Source: Bradyrhizobium erythrophlei
GTDB taxonomy: Bacteria > Pseudomonadota > Alphaproteobacteria > Rhizobiales > Xanthobacteraceae
Assembly (NCBI RefSeq): GCF_900142985.1
Contig: NZ_LT670849.1
Coordinates: 2,604,001 to 2,668,000, forward strand
Direction: 5' to 3'
Length of the DNA: 64,000 bases
The translations under genes were made by a program, and so were the position numbers. Of the stretch, positions 36,273-45,589 are shown in pieces. Positions within the stretch are counted from its first letter, which is position 1, and each line of letters begins with the position of its first letter. The notes under the pieces were generated by a model. That model had not been told where the DNA came from. It was given only the letters and a program-made list of their open reading frames with translations, and did not search any database.

Positions 36273-37400
36273 ATGCTTGAGCTCGATAAGGTCTTTGAAG
36301 AATATCTTCCGAACTCGGAAGAGATGGTTGGAGACGTTAAGACCAGGCGACGGCTCAGCCCCGGACAGGCGCTCGCCGTTGACACCACGATCACAGATGA
36401 TTTGCCTCGGCTAATCGAGATAATCATTTCTAGCTTTGGACGCGATGTCAAAAGCTACAGGGTCTATGGGTCGGTCGGTCAACTCAACTGGACCCTCGCC
36501 TACATCCCATGGGTAGCCGTCCTACGACGGAATATTACCACGTCAACTGAGCGTGGTTACTACGTCGTTTTGCTGTTCAGCCAGGACATGCAGGAATGCT
36601 TCCTGTCACTGAACCAGGGGTTCACTCAATTCCGGGAAACCTTTGGCGACAAGATCGGTCAAAAGAAGATCTCGCAAGTTGCTCGACTGGCGGCCGAGGT
36701 CCTACAAATCCCTCCGAGCTTTATCGTCGGGCGCCTCGACTTGTCGGCAACCAGACCCTTGGGGAAGGGCTATGAAAACGGTGCGATTGTCAGCCGCCGC
36801 TACAGCGTACACGATGATGTTTCCGAGGATCAGTTCCGAGCGGATCTTTCTCAGCTGCTAGAACTATACGACCAGCTAGCAACAAAGCTGGGCACCAATC
36901 TATCGGACCATCTCGATCAGCTATCTTCTGACGACTACCAAGAGGCTGCCAACGAAATTGCGACTACTGAGACGGAAAAGTCATTGCCATCGGGCAGTCT
37001 GCTGCCCCCCTCGAAAGTTGTCGGGAAAGAAGGAGCAAAGTACAAGCGAAATCCCGAAATGGCGGCTATTGCGATACGGGCCGCCAAGTATCAATGCGAA
37101 GTCGACCCATCCCATGGGACTTTTACGTCCCGAAAAACCAAACAACCATTCGTCGAGGCGCACCATCTAATCCCGATGCAACAACAAGACGAATATGAGG
37201 TCAGCTTAGATGTGCCTGAAAACATTGTCGCGCTTTGCCCCGGTTGCCATCGGCGATTTCATCACGCCCGATTCGGCGAGCTAAAGGCTTCGCTTGGCCA
37301 ATTGTTCTCAGCAAGGGAAGGCGCTCTGAAGTCTAGAGACATCGTGTTGGAACTTGCGGGATTGCTAAAGATTTACAAAAGCGACGTTGATGAAGATTAG
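36273..37400 (+). CDS. McrB-N (DUF3578) + HNH modification-dependent restriction-type protein
   Basis: The product has 375 residues. Residues ~25-195 match the MrcB_N/DUF3578 domain (GSVGQLNWTLAYIPWVAVL, RGYYVVLLFSQDMQECFLSL, FTQFRETFGD), thought to bind modified DNA in McrA/McrB-type enzymes. A charged linker (about 200-265) is followed by an HNH domain (KYQCEVDPSHGTFTS, FVEAHHLIPMQQQDEYE, NIVALCPGCHRRFHHA). It would cut modified foreign DNA and acts alone. It begins 31 nt after the decayed restriction-like gene and completes this defense cluster. Confidence 0.8.
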   Translation: MLELDKVFEEYLPNSEEMVGDVKTRRRLSPGQALAVDTTITDDLPRLIEIIISSFGRDVKSYRVYGSVGQLNWTLAYIPWVAVLRRNITTSTERGYYVVLLFSQDMQECFLSLNQGFTQFRETFGDKIGQKKISQVARLAAEVLQIPPSFIVGRLDLSATRPLGKGYENGAIVSRRYSVHDDVSEDQFRADLSQLLELYDQLATKLGTNLSDHLDQLSSDDYQEAANEIATTETEKSLPSGSLLPPSKVVGKEGAKYKRNPEMAAIAIRAAKYQCEVDPSHGTFTSRKTKQPFVEAHHLIPMQQQDEYEVSLDVPENIVALCPGCHRRFHHARFGELKASLGQLFSAREGALKSRDIVLELAGLLKIYKSDVDED

Positions 37401-38084
37401 CACGAGACGTCGGCACTAAGCATCTAGCGGCTCGGGTCCCCCCTGGCGAATTTCGCGACGTTTTTCCAAAGACGCCCCTAGCTATCTCGATACAGGTGAA
37501 AATAAATGGCCGATTTGATTGAGCTAGCCGACGATCTAAGGATCTTCTCTCCACCCGAATTTCACAAGCCTTGGATTAGTCGGTGGTTTTTACGGTGCAC
37601 CCGAAATTAGCGCTTTGCTGCCCACGGGACCCGTCAGCCAAAACCTTGGCGGACGAGAAAAAAATCCCTGAATGATGGTGTGGCCGGTCCATGGGCGATT
37701 GTTCGCCAGGGATTGACCCACCCCCAACCCCTCGCGTGCTCTGCCTCTAGTGAATCTTGTCGACCGCGTAACACAGCCACGGTTTCGGCCCCAGCCGCCG
37801 CATGTCAGTTTCACTCTGAGGAGCCGACATACGATAGACGTTCGGGCCGGCCGGCTATGGGCCAGAACCAGACTCGCAATGTGAGCTTATTCACATCCCG
37901 ATCGACCGGGTTGTGCTTTAATGTCAACCGCAAGGTCGTCCGGTCTCTCGGAGAGCAGATGGCGACTTCCTCGATCCAGCGACGCAATTTCAGCTGTCTA
38001 ACTAGCGGCTCGCCGCTGCGCGCTCGCAGCAGTCCGGCCTTGCGCATTTTCCGTGACATCTGCAACAGCATCTAGGAGGGACAT
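37401..38084. other. Gene-poor stretch after the McrB-N/HNH gene
   Basis: About 680 bases. A short frame starting at ATG 37506 ends after about 34 codons and may be a stub of a lost gene. Frames on both strands near 37680-38075 have no family resemblance. The stretch contains one copy of the 17-bp repeat described separately. Confidence 0.35.
37449..37465 (+). repeat. Direct repeat copy 1 (AATTTCGCGACGTTTTT)
   Basis: An identical 17-base sequence lies at 41482-41498 in the same orientation, and both are preceded by a C-rich run and GGC. With flanks the similarity extends over roughly 30 bases. The pair brackets the haloperoxidase, small terminase and ParB-methylase genes. Confidence 0.6.
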
Positions 38085-39347
38085 ATGCCCCTAAGCCATT
38101 TGATTTCCGCCGTCATGTTCGGATCTTGGCTTGCCATTGGCGTTCCCGTCTCGGCAAAGGCCAATGTCATCACCGATTGGGATGAGAAAGCGGTCGCTGT
38201 CGTTATGCCAGCTGGGCCTCTCGGCGTGTCACAGCAGATCTACACAGCTCAGCGAATGATGGGAATGGTCCACGCCGCGATGTTTGACGCGGTTAATTCG
38301 ATTGAGCGGCGCTACGAACCGTATCTGGTGCAGTTGCCCGCGGATCCGGCCACTTCCAAGGAAGCCGCTGCTGCAGCGGCTGCCGCTACAGTACTGGCGA
38401 CAATTGACGAAAAGACTGCGCGCGAAGTGACGGTCACCCTCGCGACCTATCTCGCATCGATCCCTGATGATGGTAGTGCGAAAGCGGATGGCATCAGGCT
38501 CGGCGAAGCAGTCGCTGCCAAGGTGTTAGAAGCCCGGGCAAATGATGATCACAACGCGGTCGATGACTACCGCCCAAGGACCGCGCCAGGCGTATATGTG
38601 CCAACCTCCATCACCGCGGCCTCGACCTGGTCGAAAGTGAAGCCGTTTGCCCTGACGACCGCATCCCAATTCCGACCAGATCCGCCAATTTCACTGTCGA
38701 GCAGGGAATGGGCAACTGACTACAACGAGATCAAGGACTACGGCCGCCAGACTAATGCCAAGCGTTCGACGCAGCAGACCGAGACCGCACGATTTTGGCT
38801 TATGGTCGGCCCACCAGCCTATCATCCATTCGTGCGTCAGCTCGTAACCGCCAAACAGATGAATGTCGGTGACAGCGCGCGGCTTATGGCGCTCGCGGCA
38901 ATTGGCCTTAACGACGCGCTGATCGCCGTGTTCGATGCCAAGTACCACTATAACTTCTGGCGGCCCATAACTGCGATCCGGAATGGTGATATTGACGACA
39001 ACGACCTCACGGAACGCGAGGCGACCTGGCAGCCGATTGACAATACGCCAATGCATCCGGAATACCCGTGCGCGCATTGCATCCTCAGCGGCTCCATCGC
39101 GGGTGTTATCAAGACAGCGTCAGGAAGCGAGGACATTCCCGAGATCGCGATAACAAGTCCCACCGCACCTGGCGTGACCCACCGCTTTACCAATATGACG
39201 GCCTTTACCGATGAGGTCGCGAATGCTCGTATCTGGTCCGGTTTCCATTACCGCTTCTCGACCCGGGTCGGTACGGATATGGGTCTCAAGATCGGTGAAT
39301 ACGTTGTGAAAAACGTGATGCAGCCAGCCCAGACGGCGGGACGTTAG
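38085..39347 (+). CDS. Secreted vanadium-dependent haloperoxidase / PAP2-like acid phosphatase
   Basis: The 420-residue product has a good ribosome site (AGGAGGG) before ATG 38085. The N-terminus is a signal peptide ending near PVSAKA. The C-terminal half carries the PAP2/vanadium pocket: KYHYNFWRPITAIR (Lys, Arg), YPCAHCILSGSIAGV (Ser-Gly-containing segment, with Cys where His is common) and WSGFHYRFSTRVGTDMG (His, Arg). Members oxidise halides with peroxide or remove phosphates outside the cytoplasm. Which is true here was not decided. The gene stands alone between a defense island and a prophage scrap. Confidence 0.85.
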   Translation: MPLSHLISAVMFGSWLAIGVPVSAKANVITDWDEKAVAVVMPAGPLGVSQQIYTAQRMMGMVHAAMFDAVNSIERRYEPYLVQLPADPATSKEAAAAAAAATVLATIDEKTAREVTVTLATYLASIPDDGSAKADGIRLGEAVAAKVLEARANDDHNAVDDYRPRTAPGVYVPTSITAASTWSKVKPFALTTASQFRPDPPISLSSREWATDYNEIKDYGRQTNAKRSTQQTETARFWLMVGPPAYHPFVRQLVTAKQMNVGDSARLMALAAIGLNDALIAVFDAKYHYNFWRPITAIRNGDIDDNDLTEREATWQPIDNTPMHPEYPCAHCILSGSIAGVIKTASGSEDIPEIAITSPTAPGVTHRFTNMTAFTDEVANARIWSGFHYRFSTRVGTDMGLKIGEYVVKNVMQPAQTAGR

Positions 39348-39677
39348 CAACCCTTGCAGCCCGCGGGCGTGATTCCTGTGTCTCGATGGCGAGTGCCACT
39401 GCGGACCTCAAAAAAATGAGGCCCGCAGGGAATGATTTCGCGAGATGGAGACAAGCGTCCGCAGTTCTCGCCAAGGCATCCCGCGAAAGGAGCGGTATGC
39501 GGACAGCATGCAAATGTCGGGTCGGGTCAGCAGCTGTCACCCGCGCGCTGATGAACAGCTTCGGCTTACCGCCGAAAGCAGCCCATGAAGTCGTTCGGGG
39601 CTTTTCTTATTTAATTCCAACTTTTTGCGTGTGAACCAGGGACACCGGTCAACGGGCGCAACGCTGCCGACTTTTGG
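39348..39677. other. Gene-free stretch between convergent genes
   Basis: About 330 bases downstream of both the haloperoxidase and the small terminase. An inverted pair (TGCGGACCTC / GAGGCCCGCA, about 39400-39429) could be a terminator loop. No large terminase sequence was found, although it would be expected here in an intact phage. Confidence 0.4.
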
Positions 39678-40166
39678 CTACCCCCCACCCTCCGGGACTT
39701 CCTCGTCATAGTCATCTTCCGTCAGTTCGAGGAGCGGGAGTTGATCGGGCGGCGGCACCAATATGCGGCTGCGGCTCGCAGGCGTGAACCCAAACTCAGA
39801 TGCGATCCGCATCATCAGCTCCGCCTGCCTGTTTGCGAGCCCCAGATAGGGTGATTGCATGGGATAACCGGTCGGCGATTTCACCATCGTCCCATATTTC
39901 TGGATCTGTACCATTGCCTCCGCCCACAAAGCATACGCCCCGCAATAGGTAGCCAGCGCGCCGCGGTCGAGATGGGTGATCAAGTTCAGCTTCGACAACT
40001 CCGCCGTGAGGCGCTCCCATTCCTGCCTGGCTGTCGGGCTTAGTTCGGGCGGGCATTCCGGCGCAGCGGGCGCGGGCCTCGGCTCGTGCGGGTTCAGGGG
40101 ACGCTTGCCGGGATTGCCGGTCAAAGCTTTCATCCTCGACGGTTTGGGTCTGCGCCCGCGGATCAT
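39678..40166 (-). CDS. Phage terminase small subunit, P27 family
   Basis: The 162-residue product has the P27-type look: a basic, Pro-rich N-terminus (RGRRPKPSRMKALTGNPGKR), PPELSPTARQEWERLTAEL, a central helix pair with AYALWAEA and SPYLGLANRQAELMMRIASE, and an acidic tail. It would recognise phage DNA ends for packaging. Its start overlaps the stop of the methylase gene by 4 nt. No large terminase or portal follows, so the module is a prophage remnant. Confidence 0.85.
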   Translation of the reverse strand: MIRGRRPKPSRMKALTGNPGKRPLNPHEPRPAPAAPECPPELSPTARQEWERLTAELSKLNLITHLDRGALATYCGAYALWAEAMVQIQKYGTMVKSPTGYPMQSPYLGLANRQAELMMRIASEFGFTPASRSRILVPPPDQLPLLELTEDDYDEEVPEGGG

Positions 40167-41437
40167 GACGCTTCCTCGGCCCGGTGGGTTGCGGGCTCTA
40201 GCGTATCGAAGATAACGCCGTCGCTTTGGCGTTTGGCTTTCTCCCCCGTAAAGGCCTGCCAGCGGCGGATCGCGAGATCGACAAACAACGGATCGATTTC
40301 AATGCCGAAGCAGACGCGCCCGCAGGATTGCGCCGCGATCAGTGTTGTCCCACTGCCGAGGAACGGCTCATAGATTGCCTGCCCGGGGCTGGAATTATTC
40401 AACATCGGCCGGCGCATGCATTCGACCGGTTTTTGGGTGGCATGCTTAGTTTCAGCATCCTGCCCGCCGCTACCGATCGTCCAGAGGGTGGTTTGCTTTC
40501 GATCGCCGGTCCAATTGCCCTTCTTACGAACGGCGTACCAGCACGGCTCGTGCTGCCAGTGGTAATCACCCTGGCTCATGACGAGGCGCTCCTTAGCCCA
40601 GATGATCTGCGCCCGAATGGCGAAGCCGCTCTTCACCAAGCTGTCGGCTACGATGGTCGAGCGCAGCGCGCCGTGCCAGACGTAGGCGATTTCGCCTGGG
40701 AACAGGCTCCACGTCGGCGTCCAATCCGCGATCTCGTCGTTACGGATCTTGCCCTTCCGCGCCGAAGTATTGACGCCGCGACGATGGCGCCACTCGGGAT
40801 CGTATTCAACGCCGTACGGCGGGTCGGTGACCATCAAATGCGGAACGACACCGGCCAATAGCAAACTCACCAGGCGCTCGTCCCGGCTATCGCCACAAGC
40901 AACGCGATGGGGTCCGAGCTCCCAAATGTCACCGGGTTGCGATACCGCGATCTCGGCGACTTCCGGGACTTCGTCCTCATCGATCAGACCGCTCTCAATC
41001 AGCGTAAGTGCCGCTGCCAGTTCCTTCTTGTTGAAACCGAGGGTGGAAAGGTCGGCGCCCATCCCCGAAAGATCGGCGAGTTCGAGGCGAAGCATTTCGG
41101 CGTCCCAGCCGGCGTTCAAGGCGATTCGGTTGTCGGCGAGCACCAACTGCCGGCGCTGGAATTCGGTCAGGCCTCGGAGCATGACCACCGGCACCGCCGC
41201 CAAATTGAGCTTGCGAGCTGCCGCTAATCGACCGTGGCCTGCGATGATGTCGCCTCCCTCACCGACCAGGATGGGGCTCGAGAAGCCAAACGCGCGGATG
41301 CTGCCCGCGATTTCCGCGACCTGGGCCGCACTATGGGTGCGCGCGTTGCGCGCGTACGGGATTAGTCGATCGAGCGGCCAATATTCGATTTCAAGGTCCG
41401 CAGGAACTGCATCGGCGTTGATTGCATCGAAATTCAT
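40163..41437 (-). CDS. ParB-domain DNA methyltransferase (N4/N6, beta class), phage-type
   Basis: The product has 424 residues. The N-terminal ~115 residues are a ParB/Srx-like nuclease domain (LDRLIPYARNARTHSAAQVA, ILVGEGGDIIAGHGRLAAAR). A methyltransferase follows, with VTDPPYGVEYDPEWRHRR (catalytic DPPY motif), a target-recognition part, KHATQKPVECM and EPFLGSGTTLIAAQSCGR (SAM-binding FxGxG). The motif order (DPPY first) is that of beta-class enzymes making N6-mA or N4-mC. Such proteins often sit next to terminases in phages, probably protecting DNA. No partner nuclease is adjacent. Confidence 0.85.
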   Translation of the reverse strand: MNFDAINADAVPADLEIEYWPLDRLIPYARNARTHSAAQVAEIAGSIRAFGFSSPILVGEGGDIIAGHGRLAAARKLNLAAVPVVMLRGLTEFQRRQLVLADNRIALNAGWDAEMLRLELADLSGMGADLSTLGFNKKELAAALTLIESGLIDEDEVPEVAEIAVSQPGDIWELGPHRVACGDSRDERLVSLLLAGVVPHLMVTDPPYGVEYDPEWRHRRGVNTSARKGKIRNDEIADWTPTWSLFPGEIAYVWHGALRSTIVADSLVKSGFAIRAQIIWAKERLVMSQGDYHWQHEPCWYAVRKKGNWTGDRKQTTLWTIGSGGQDAETKHATQKPVECMRRPMLNNSSPGQAIYEPFLGSGTTLIAAQSCGRVCFGIEIDPLFVDLAIRRWQAFTGEKAKRQSDGVIFDTLEPATHRAEEAS

Positions 41438-41481
41438 TGTGCGATCTCTTTCTTCTGCCGTAGGGGCCCCACCCCCTTGGC

Positions 41482-41498
41482 AATTTCGCGACGTTTTT
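41482..41498 (+). repeat. Direct repeat copy 2 (AATTTCGCGACGTTTTT)
   Basis: Second copy of the 17-base repeat at 37449-37465, located between the methylase and HTH genes. Confidence 0.6.
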
Positions 41499-41618
41499 CA
41501 CACGCACTACCGTCAGTTTGGCTCAACGTTTTTCGCTTTAGATCGAGACGACCGGCTTTTGCGAGCAGCGGTACTCAAAAAAAATGATTTTCAGAATTTC
41601 GCGCAAAAAGATGCGTCT

Positions 41619-42491
41619 CTAGGACACCGGTCCGGAACCCGGAGCAGTAGAGTTTTGGTCCCCCCCGGGGTCGAGCGCGATGGGCTTCGGCGAAGCCACG
41701 ACGGTCGACTTTCGTGCAAGCAATTCGTTCAACAGACTCCTCAGTCCGGAGCCACGCAACTGCAGTTCGGCGTCGGTCGTCTCGCGCATCAGGTTAGGAT
41801 CAATGGCTTCGACGATTTGACCGTAGAGAGATGGCTGATCGCCGTATCGATCGAACAAATCACGGTTCCAACGCCGCTCGGCGGCGTCGCGAGCCACGCT
41901 GCGAGACGCAGGTGACCACAACACACCCTGGGAGTTGGAGGACTCCGGATAATGCTTAGCTTGCCTTGCTAAGCCCTTTTCACTTTTTGACGCGCTTCGA
42001 GCAATTGCTGTATGAGATACTGCTGTTGCTAAGGTTCCCCTTAAAAGGTTCTTTTGAAAGGTTTGGGGGCCAACCTTGTCGCTGTCAAAGTGACATGCTT
42101 GGCCAGAACATGGTGTCACTTCCGTCTCAGACTTTTGCAAACGTCGCCGACTGCGCCGCGCGTTCCATTCGGCCACGACCTGGGTGAACCGCAGCCACAC
42201 GGGCTCATAGCTATTCCGGTGGAAGTGACCACCGTGCCGAACGCGGCGAATATACCCGAGCTCGACCAAGCGATTGATCGAGCGCACAACAGTGCGGCGG
42301 CTCATCCCAATCAAATCAGAAATGCGATCAAGGCTCGGATCGCATTGCGCCGTCTTGCGATTGAAATGGTCGATAATCGCGGCGGCGACCCGCTTTTCGG
42401 AGTTCGATAACTCGGTCGCCAAGTTGATCGCCTTGTGGGCCAACAAGGTACTTAGGGCCGTCACGGCCATGTTCATCTCCGCCTCGAGCAT
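41619..42491 (-). CDS. Helix-turn-helix replication/regulatory protein, phage or plasmid type
   Basis: The product has 290 residues. The N-terminal ~100 residues contain a winged-helix DNA-binding domain of HTH_36 type (LSNSEKRVAAAIIDHFN, ISDLIGMSRRTVVRSINRLV, LGYIRRVRHGG). The rest is poorly ordered and basic, ending in a short helical part. Such proteins act as replication initiators or early regulators in mobile elements. It lies upstream of the methylase and terminase genes on the same strand, as expected for a prophage early gene. Nearby ATGs at +6 and +8 are alternative starts. Confidence 0.7.
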   Translation of the reverse strand: MLEAEMNMAVTALSTLLAHKAINLATELSNSEKRVAAAIIDHFNRKTAQCDPSLDRISDLIGMSRRTVVRSINRLVELGYIRRVRHGGHFHRNSYEPVWLRFTQVVAEWNARRSRRRLQKSETEVTPCSGQACHFDSDKVGPQTFQKNLLRGTLATAVSHTAIARSASKSEKGLARQAKHYPESSNSQGVLWSPASRSVARDAAERRWNRDLFDRYGDQPSLYGQIVEAIDPNLMRETTDAELQLRGSGLRSLLNELLARKSTVVASPKPIALDPGGDQNSTAPGSGPVS

Positions 42492-42826
42492 GAGCGTCCT
42501 GGCTTCGCCGGAAAACGCTTCTTTGCAATTGCGCCTAGGGTACTCGTTCTAACGCGGCGGCGAGTTGAACTGCCTACCGGCGAGCCGTCGCGATCGAACA
42601 AGGCCTTTGGCTCTAGAGTAATCGGCGTCTCGACGACACCACCATCGGTTGGGAACTAGCCAGAGTTTCTGCTTGGCCACTTCCGATTCGGTCGGCTGAT
42701 CGACCAAGCCTCAGCTGCGTATACGTTAGAGCCGGCTCGCGACAACGGTTGATCTGAGGTCAACGGGTTTGGACGTACACAAACGAGCAACCGCGCAAGC
42801 AGAGGAAAGCTCTAGGGCTGCATGAC
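42492..42826. other. Intergenic stretch in the prophage remnant
   Basis: About 335 bases without a supported gene, between the HTH protein and the excisionase-like gene. No clear signal was seen. Confidence 0.35.
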
Positions 42827-43015
42827 CTAGATCTGCTTTTCGATCCAAGCCAACAAGTCGCTCATTCGATAGCGAATCGAACGCCCGAGCTTGAGATAGG
42901 GCGGTCCTTTGCCTTCACTACGCCAAGCTTGCAGCGTGCGAAAGGACATGGATAGGAAGCGCGCGGCATCCTTTTCGGTGACAAGCGCGGATACATCGAG
43001 GTTTGGAGACAACAT
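42827..43015 (-). CDS. Excisionase/AlpA-type small DNA-binding protein
   Basis: The 62-residue product is a complete HTH_17 (MerR-like) domain: VTEKDAARFLSMSFRTLQAW, then KGPPYLKLGRSIRYRMSDLL and WIEKQI. Such proteins bind element ends to direct excision or act as regulators. It lies between the prophage remnant and the serine recombinase module. Confidence 0.85.
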   Translation of the reverse strand: MLSPNLDVSALVTEKDAARFLSMSFRTLQAWRSEGKGPPYLKLGRSIRYRMSDLLAWIEKQI

Positions 43016-43195
43016 TGGGAGCTCTCCGTGAAGCCATAAATGGATGAGAGAGCAGCTGGAGTTCGGGCGAGATCGATCATTCGCGCACCAAGGCGATTGG
43101 CCGCCGGCGCGTCGTCAGCGCGCCGCAGCGATAGTCAGATCGATTTTGGAAAAGGAGAGGAGATTGCGCCCGTAGCCAGTGCTCAATCATACAAG

Positions 43196-43225
43196 ACAAA
43201 AAAGCCCAGCTCCGGGCTGGGCTTT
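43196..43225 (-). terminator. Rho-independent terminator (minus direction)
   Basis: AAAGCCCAGC and GCTGGGCTTT pair perfectly over 10 bp around a TCCGG loop (43201-43225). Read leftwards it runs into a stretch of T's (the A's at 43196-43203). It would stop transcripts arriving from the right, such as that of the 43311-43557 gene. A second hairpin, GCGCGC-TTC-GCGCGC, is at 43239-43253. Confidence 0.75.
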
Positions 43226-43310
43226 CTCGTATCTCTGAGCGCGCTTCGCGCGCCTGCCTGAATCGGTTCTAATCGATCAGACTTACGGCGGATCTATTCC
43301 GTTTGAACCG

Positions 43311-43557
43311 TTAGTCCGCGATGGCGATCACCAACCGATTCATTCTATCGCTCGCGTGCGACAGCCGCTGGAAAATAAAGGACTGATTCGCAATCTTCGT
43401 CAACCGAACGAAAGGCTCGACAGCTGATACATCGATTTTATCCACTGATGCGCCAAACTCCTTCTTGTACGTTTTAGATCGCTTAAACTTGTTTGACCCC
43501 GATGCAGGCACGAGCGGGCTAGAAAGAAGGCCGCCGTACGCTATGGCATAGGACATG
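43311..43557 (-). CDS. Possible small protein of unknown function
   Basis: ATG 43557 gives about 81 residues (MSYAIAYGGLLSSPLVPASG, FKRSKTYKKEFGASVDKIDV). No ribosome site is evident and the frame continues upstream, so start and reality are uncertain. A strong terminator 85 bases downstream in the matching direction supports transcription here. No family is recognised. Confidence 0.35.
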
Positions 43558-43739
43558 CAGTGGCATACAGAAAAGCCGAAGCCAGTTCTCGATGAAATCG
43601 CGGGCATCTTAGCGGCAGGTCTCCTGCGTGTTCTGGAGCGGAAGTCCAGCCAAAATTTGCTCTGTGAGGCGAAAACCCCACTCGACTGTCGCCCCACTTC
43701 GAGGGGTCATGTCCAGCAAAAATGCAAGGACATCGCTCC

Positions 43740-44189
43740 GTGAAAGATACGATTTTGGCCCAGCTGATCGCCCTGAAAGGCGCCCCCGGGGATGCCTTAA
43801 AAGCCCGCTGGCGCGAACTTTTCGATTCCGAACCGCCTGCCTACAACCGCCGCTTTCTGGAGAGCCGGTTGGCCTACCGCATCCAGGAATTGGCCTATGG
43901 CGGCCTGAGCCGAGACACCGTCGATCGCCTAAAGGCGCTAGCGAAGCAACACGCCAGCAGCGATCCGGCTGAGCGGAAAGTCCGGCCTATCCTCCGACCG
44001 ATTGCCGGGACCAAGCTCATCCGGGAGTGGCAGGGCGTCGAGCACTGCGTCACAGTGCGTCCCGATGATTTCGAATACCAGGGGCGGCCCTATCAGTCGT
44101 TGTCCTCGGTCGCGCGGTTGATCACCGGGACCAAGTGGAATGGGCTCGTCTTCTTCGGCCTAAAGCAAGCCGTCCAGGGGCGGAAGTAG
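43740..44189 (+). CDS. DUF2924 family protein, recombinase partner
   Basis: GTG 43740, with AAGGA upstream, gives 149 residues (ATG 43722 is an alternative). The sequence MKDTILAQLIALKGAPG, ELFDSEPPAYNRRFLESRLA, REWQGVEHCVTVRPDDFEYQ and SLSSVARLITGTKWNG is typical of DUF2924. These proteins nearly always precede a large serine recombinase in alphaproteobacterial phages. Their role is not known and may be DNA binding. The recombinase start is 2 nt after the stop. Confidence 0.85.
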   Translation: MKDTILAQLIALKGAPGDALKARWRELFDSEPPAYNRRFLESRLAYRIQELAYGGLSRDTVDRLKALAKQHASSDPAERKVRPILRPIAGTKLIREWQGVEHCVTVRPDDFEYQGRPYQSLSSVARLITGTKWNGLVFFGLKQAVQGRK

Positions 44190-44191
44190 CC

Positions 44192-45589
44192 ATGGCGCGT
44201 CGCCGGTCGACAGGTCAGGATACTTTCTCCCAAGGGCGTACCGCGGCTTTTGGGGCCCTGGAGGCCGCAACTCGGGTACCCGGTCGCAAACTGCGCTGCG
44301 CCGTCTACACGAGGAAGTCCAGCGAGGAAGGCCTCGACATGGATTTCAACTCGCTGGACGCCCAGCGGGAGTCCTGTGAGGCATATATCTCGAGCCAAAA
44401 GGCAGAAGGCTGGGCGTTCGTTTCTGATCGTTATGACGATGGCGGCTTTTCCGGAGGAACGCTGGAGCGCCCGGCGCTGAAGCGTCTCCTCGCCGATGTC
44501 GCCGCCCGGAAGATCGATGTCATAGTCGTCTACAAAATCGACCGGCTTTCCCGCTCGATGCTCGACTTCCTCAATCTCGTCGAGCTGTTCGAGCGCCATG
44601 GGGTTACCTTCGTTTCAGTTACACAGTCCTTCAATACCAAGGATGCGATGGGCCGAATGGCCCTGAACATCCTCGTGACGTTCGCCCAGTTCGAACGCGA
44701 GCTGATCGGCGAGCGCATAAGGGACAAGGTGGCGGCCTCGCGCAAGCGCGGCAAATGGATGGGCGGCTGGACGCCACTCGGCTATGAAGTCCGCGACCGC
44801 AAGCTAATCATTCACGAACAGGATGCCGAGCGGGTACGCGCGATCTTCCGGCGGTTCGTCCAGCTCAAATCCGCCACCCTGCTCGCCCGCGAGCTCGTCG
44901 CCGCCGGCGCGACTAACCGATATGGCCACGTGCTGGACAAGGGCGTTCTGTACAAGCTCCTGCACAACCGCGTCTATATCGGCGAAGCCGTGCACAAGGG
45001 AACATCATATCCCGGCGAACACGAACCGATCATCGACCGCGCGCTGTGGGACCAAGTTCATTCCATTTTGAAGGTAAGCCCCCGCACGCGGGCTGGCAGG
45101 GCACGAGCCCAGACCCCAGCTTTGTTGCGCGGCCTCTTGTTCGGGCCCGATTGCGCGGCGATGTCGCCGACAAACGCGCGCAAAAAGGGTGGCAGGCTCT
45201 ACCGCTACTACTATAGCCAAACGGCGATGAAACGGGGTGGCGGCGCCGACTGCCCGATCCGGATGGTCCCCGCCGCCGAAATCGAACGTATCGTCCTCGG
45301 CCAGATTCGGCATCTTATCCGGACGCCGGAGGTGATTGTTCAGACCTGGCGCGCTGCCAAAAAACTCGGCCATGAGGTAACGGAGCGAGAGGTCCGCTCG
45401 GCGCTTGCCGAATTCGAAGAGCTCTGGGACGAGCTATTCCCGGCGGAACAAGCCCGTCTTATGGAACTCCTGGTGCAGCGGGTCGATCTCTATCCCGACC
45501 GTCTGGATATTGCCTTGAAGATCGAGTGGCTGACCTCACTCCATAGCGAGCTTCGGCAAGCGGCCAACCTTCAGCAGGCCGCCGAATGA
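44192..45589 (+). CDS. Large serine site-specific recombinase
   Basis: ATG 44192 gives 465 residues. The resolvase catalytic domain starts near 35: LRCAVYTRKSSEEGLDMDFN (catalytic Ser in the RKSSE area), DRYDDGGFSGGTLERPAL, VYKIDRLSRSMLDFL and FAQFERELIGERIRDK. The recombinase domain (GWTPLGYEV, YKLLHNRVYIGE) and a zinc-ribbon/coiled part follow. The protein is shorter than classical phage integrases but complete. It would integrate or excise an element at specific sites, but no att site was identified next to it. Confidence 0.9.
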   Translation: MARRRSTGQDTFSQGRTAAFGALEAATRVPGRKLRCAVYTRKSSEEGLDMDFNSLDAQRESCEAYISSQKAEGWAFVSDRYDDGGFSGGTLERPALKRLLADVAARKIDVIVVYKIDRLSRSMLDFLNLVELFERHGVTFVSVTQSFNTKDAMGRMALNILVTFAQFERELIGERIRDKVAASRKRGKWMGGWTPLGYEVRDRKLIIHEQDAERVRAIFRRFVQLKSATLLARELVAAGATNRYGHVLDKGVLYKLLHNRVYIGEAVHKGTSYPGEHEPIIDRALWDQVHSILKVSPRTRAGRARAQTPALLRGLLFGPDCAAMSPTNARKKGGRLYRYYYSQTAMKRGGGADCPIRMVPAAEIERIVLGQIRHLIRTPEVIVQTWRAAKKLGHEVTEREVRSALAEFEELWDELFPAEQARLMELLVQRVDLYPDRLDIALKIEWLTSLHSELRQAANLQQAAE

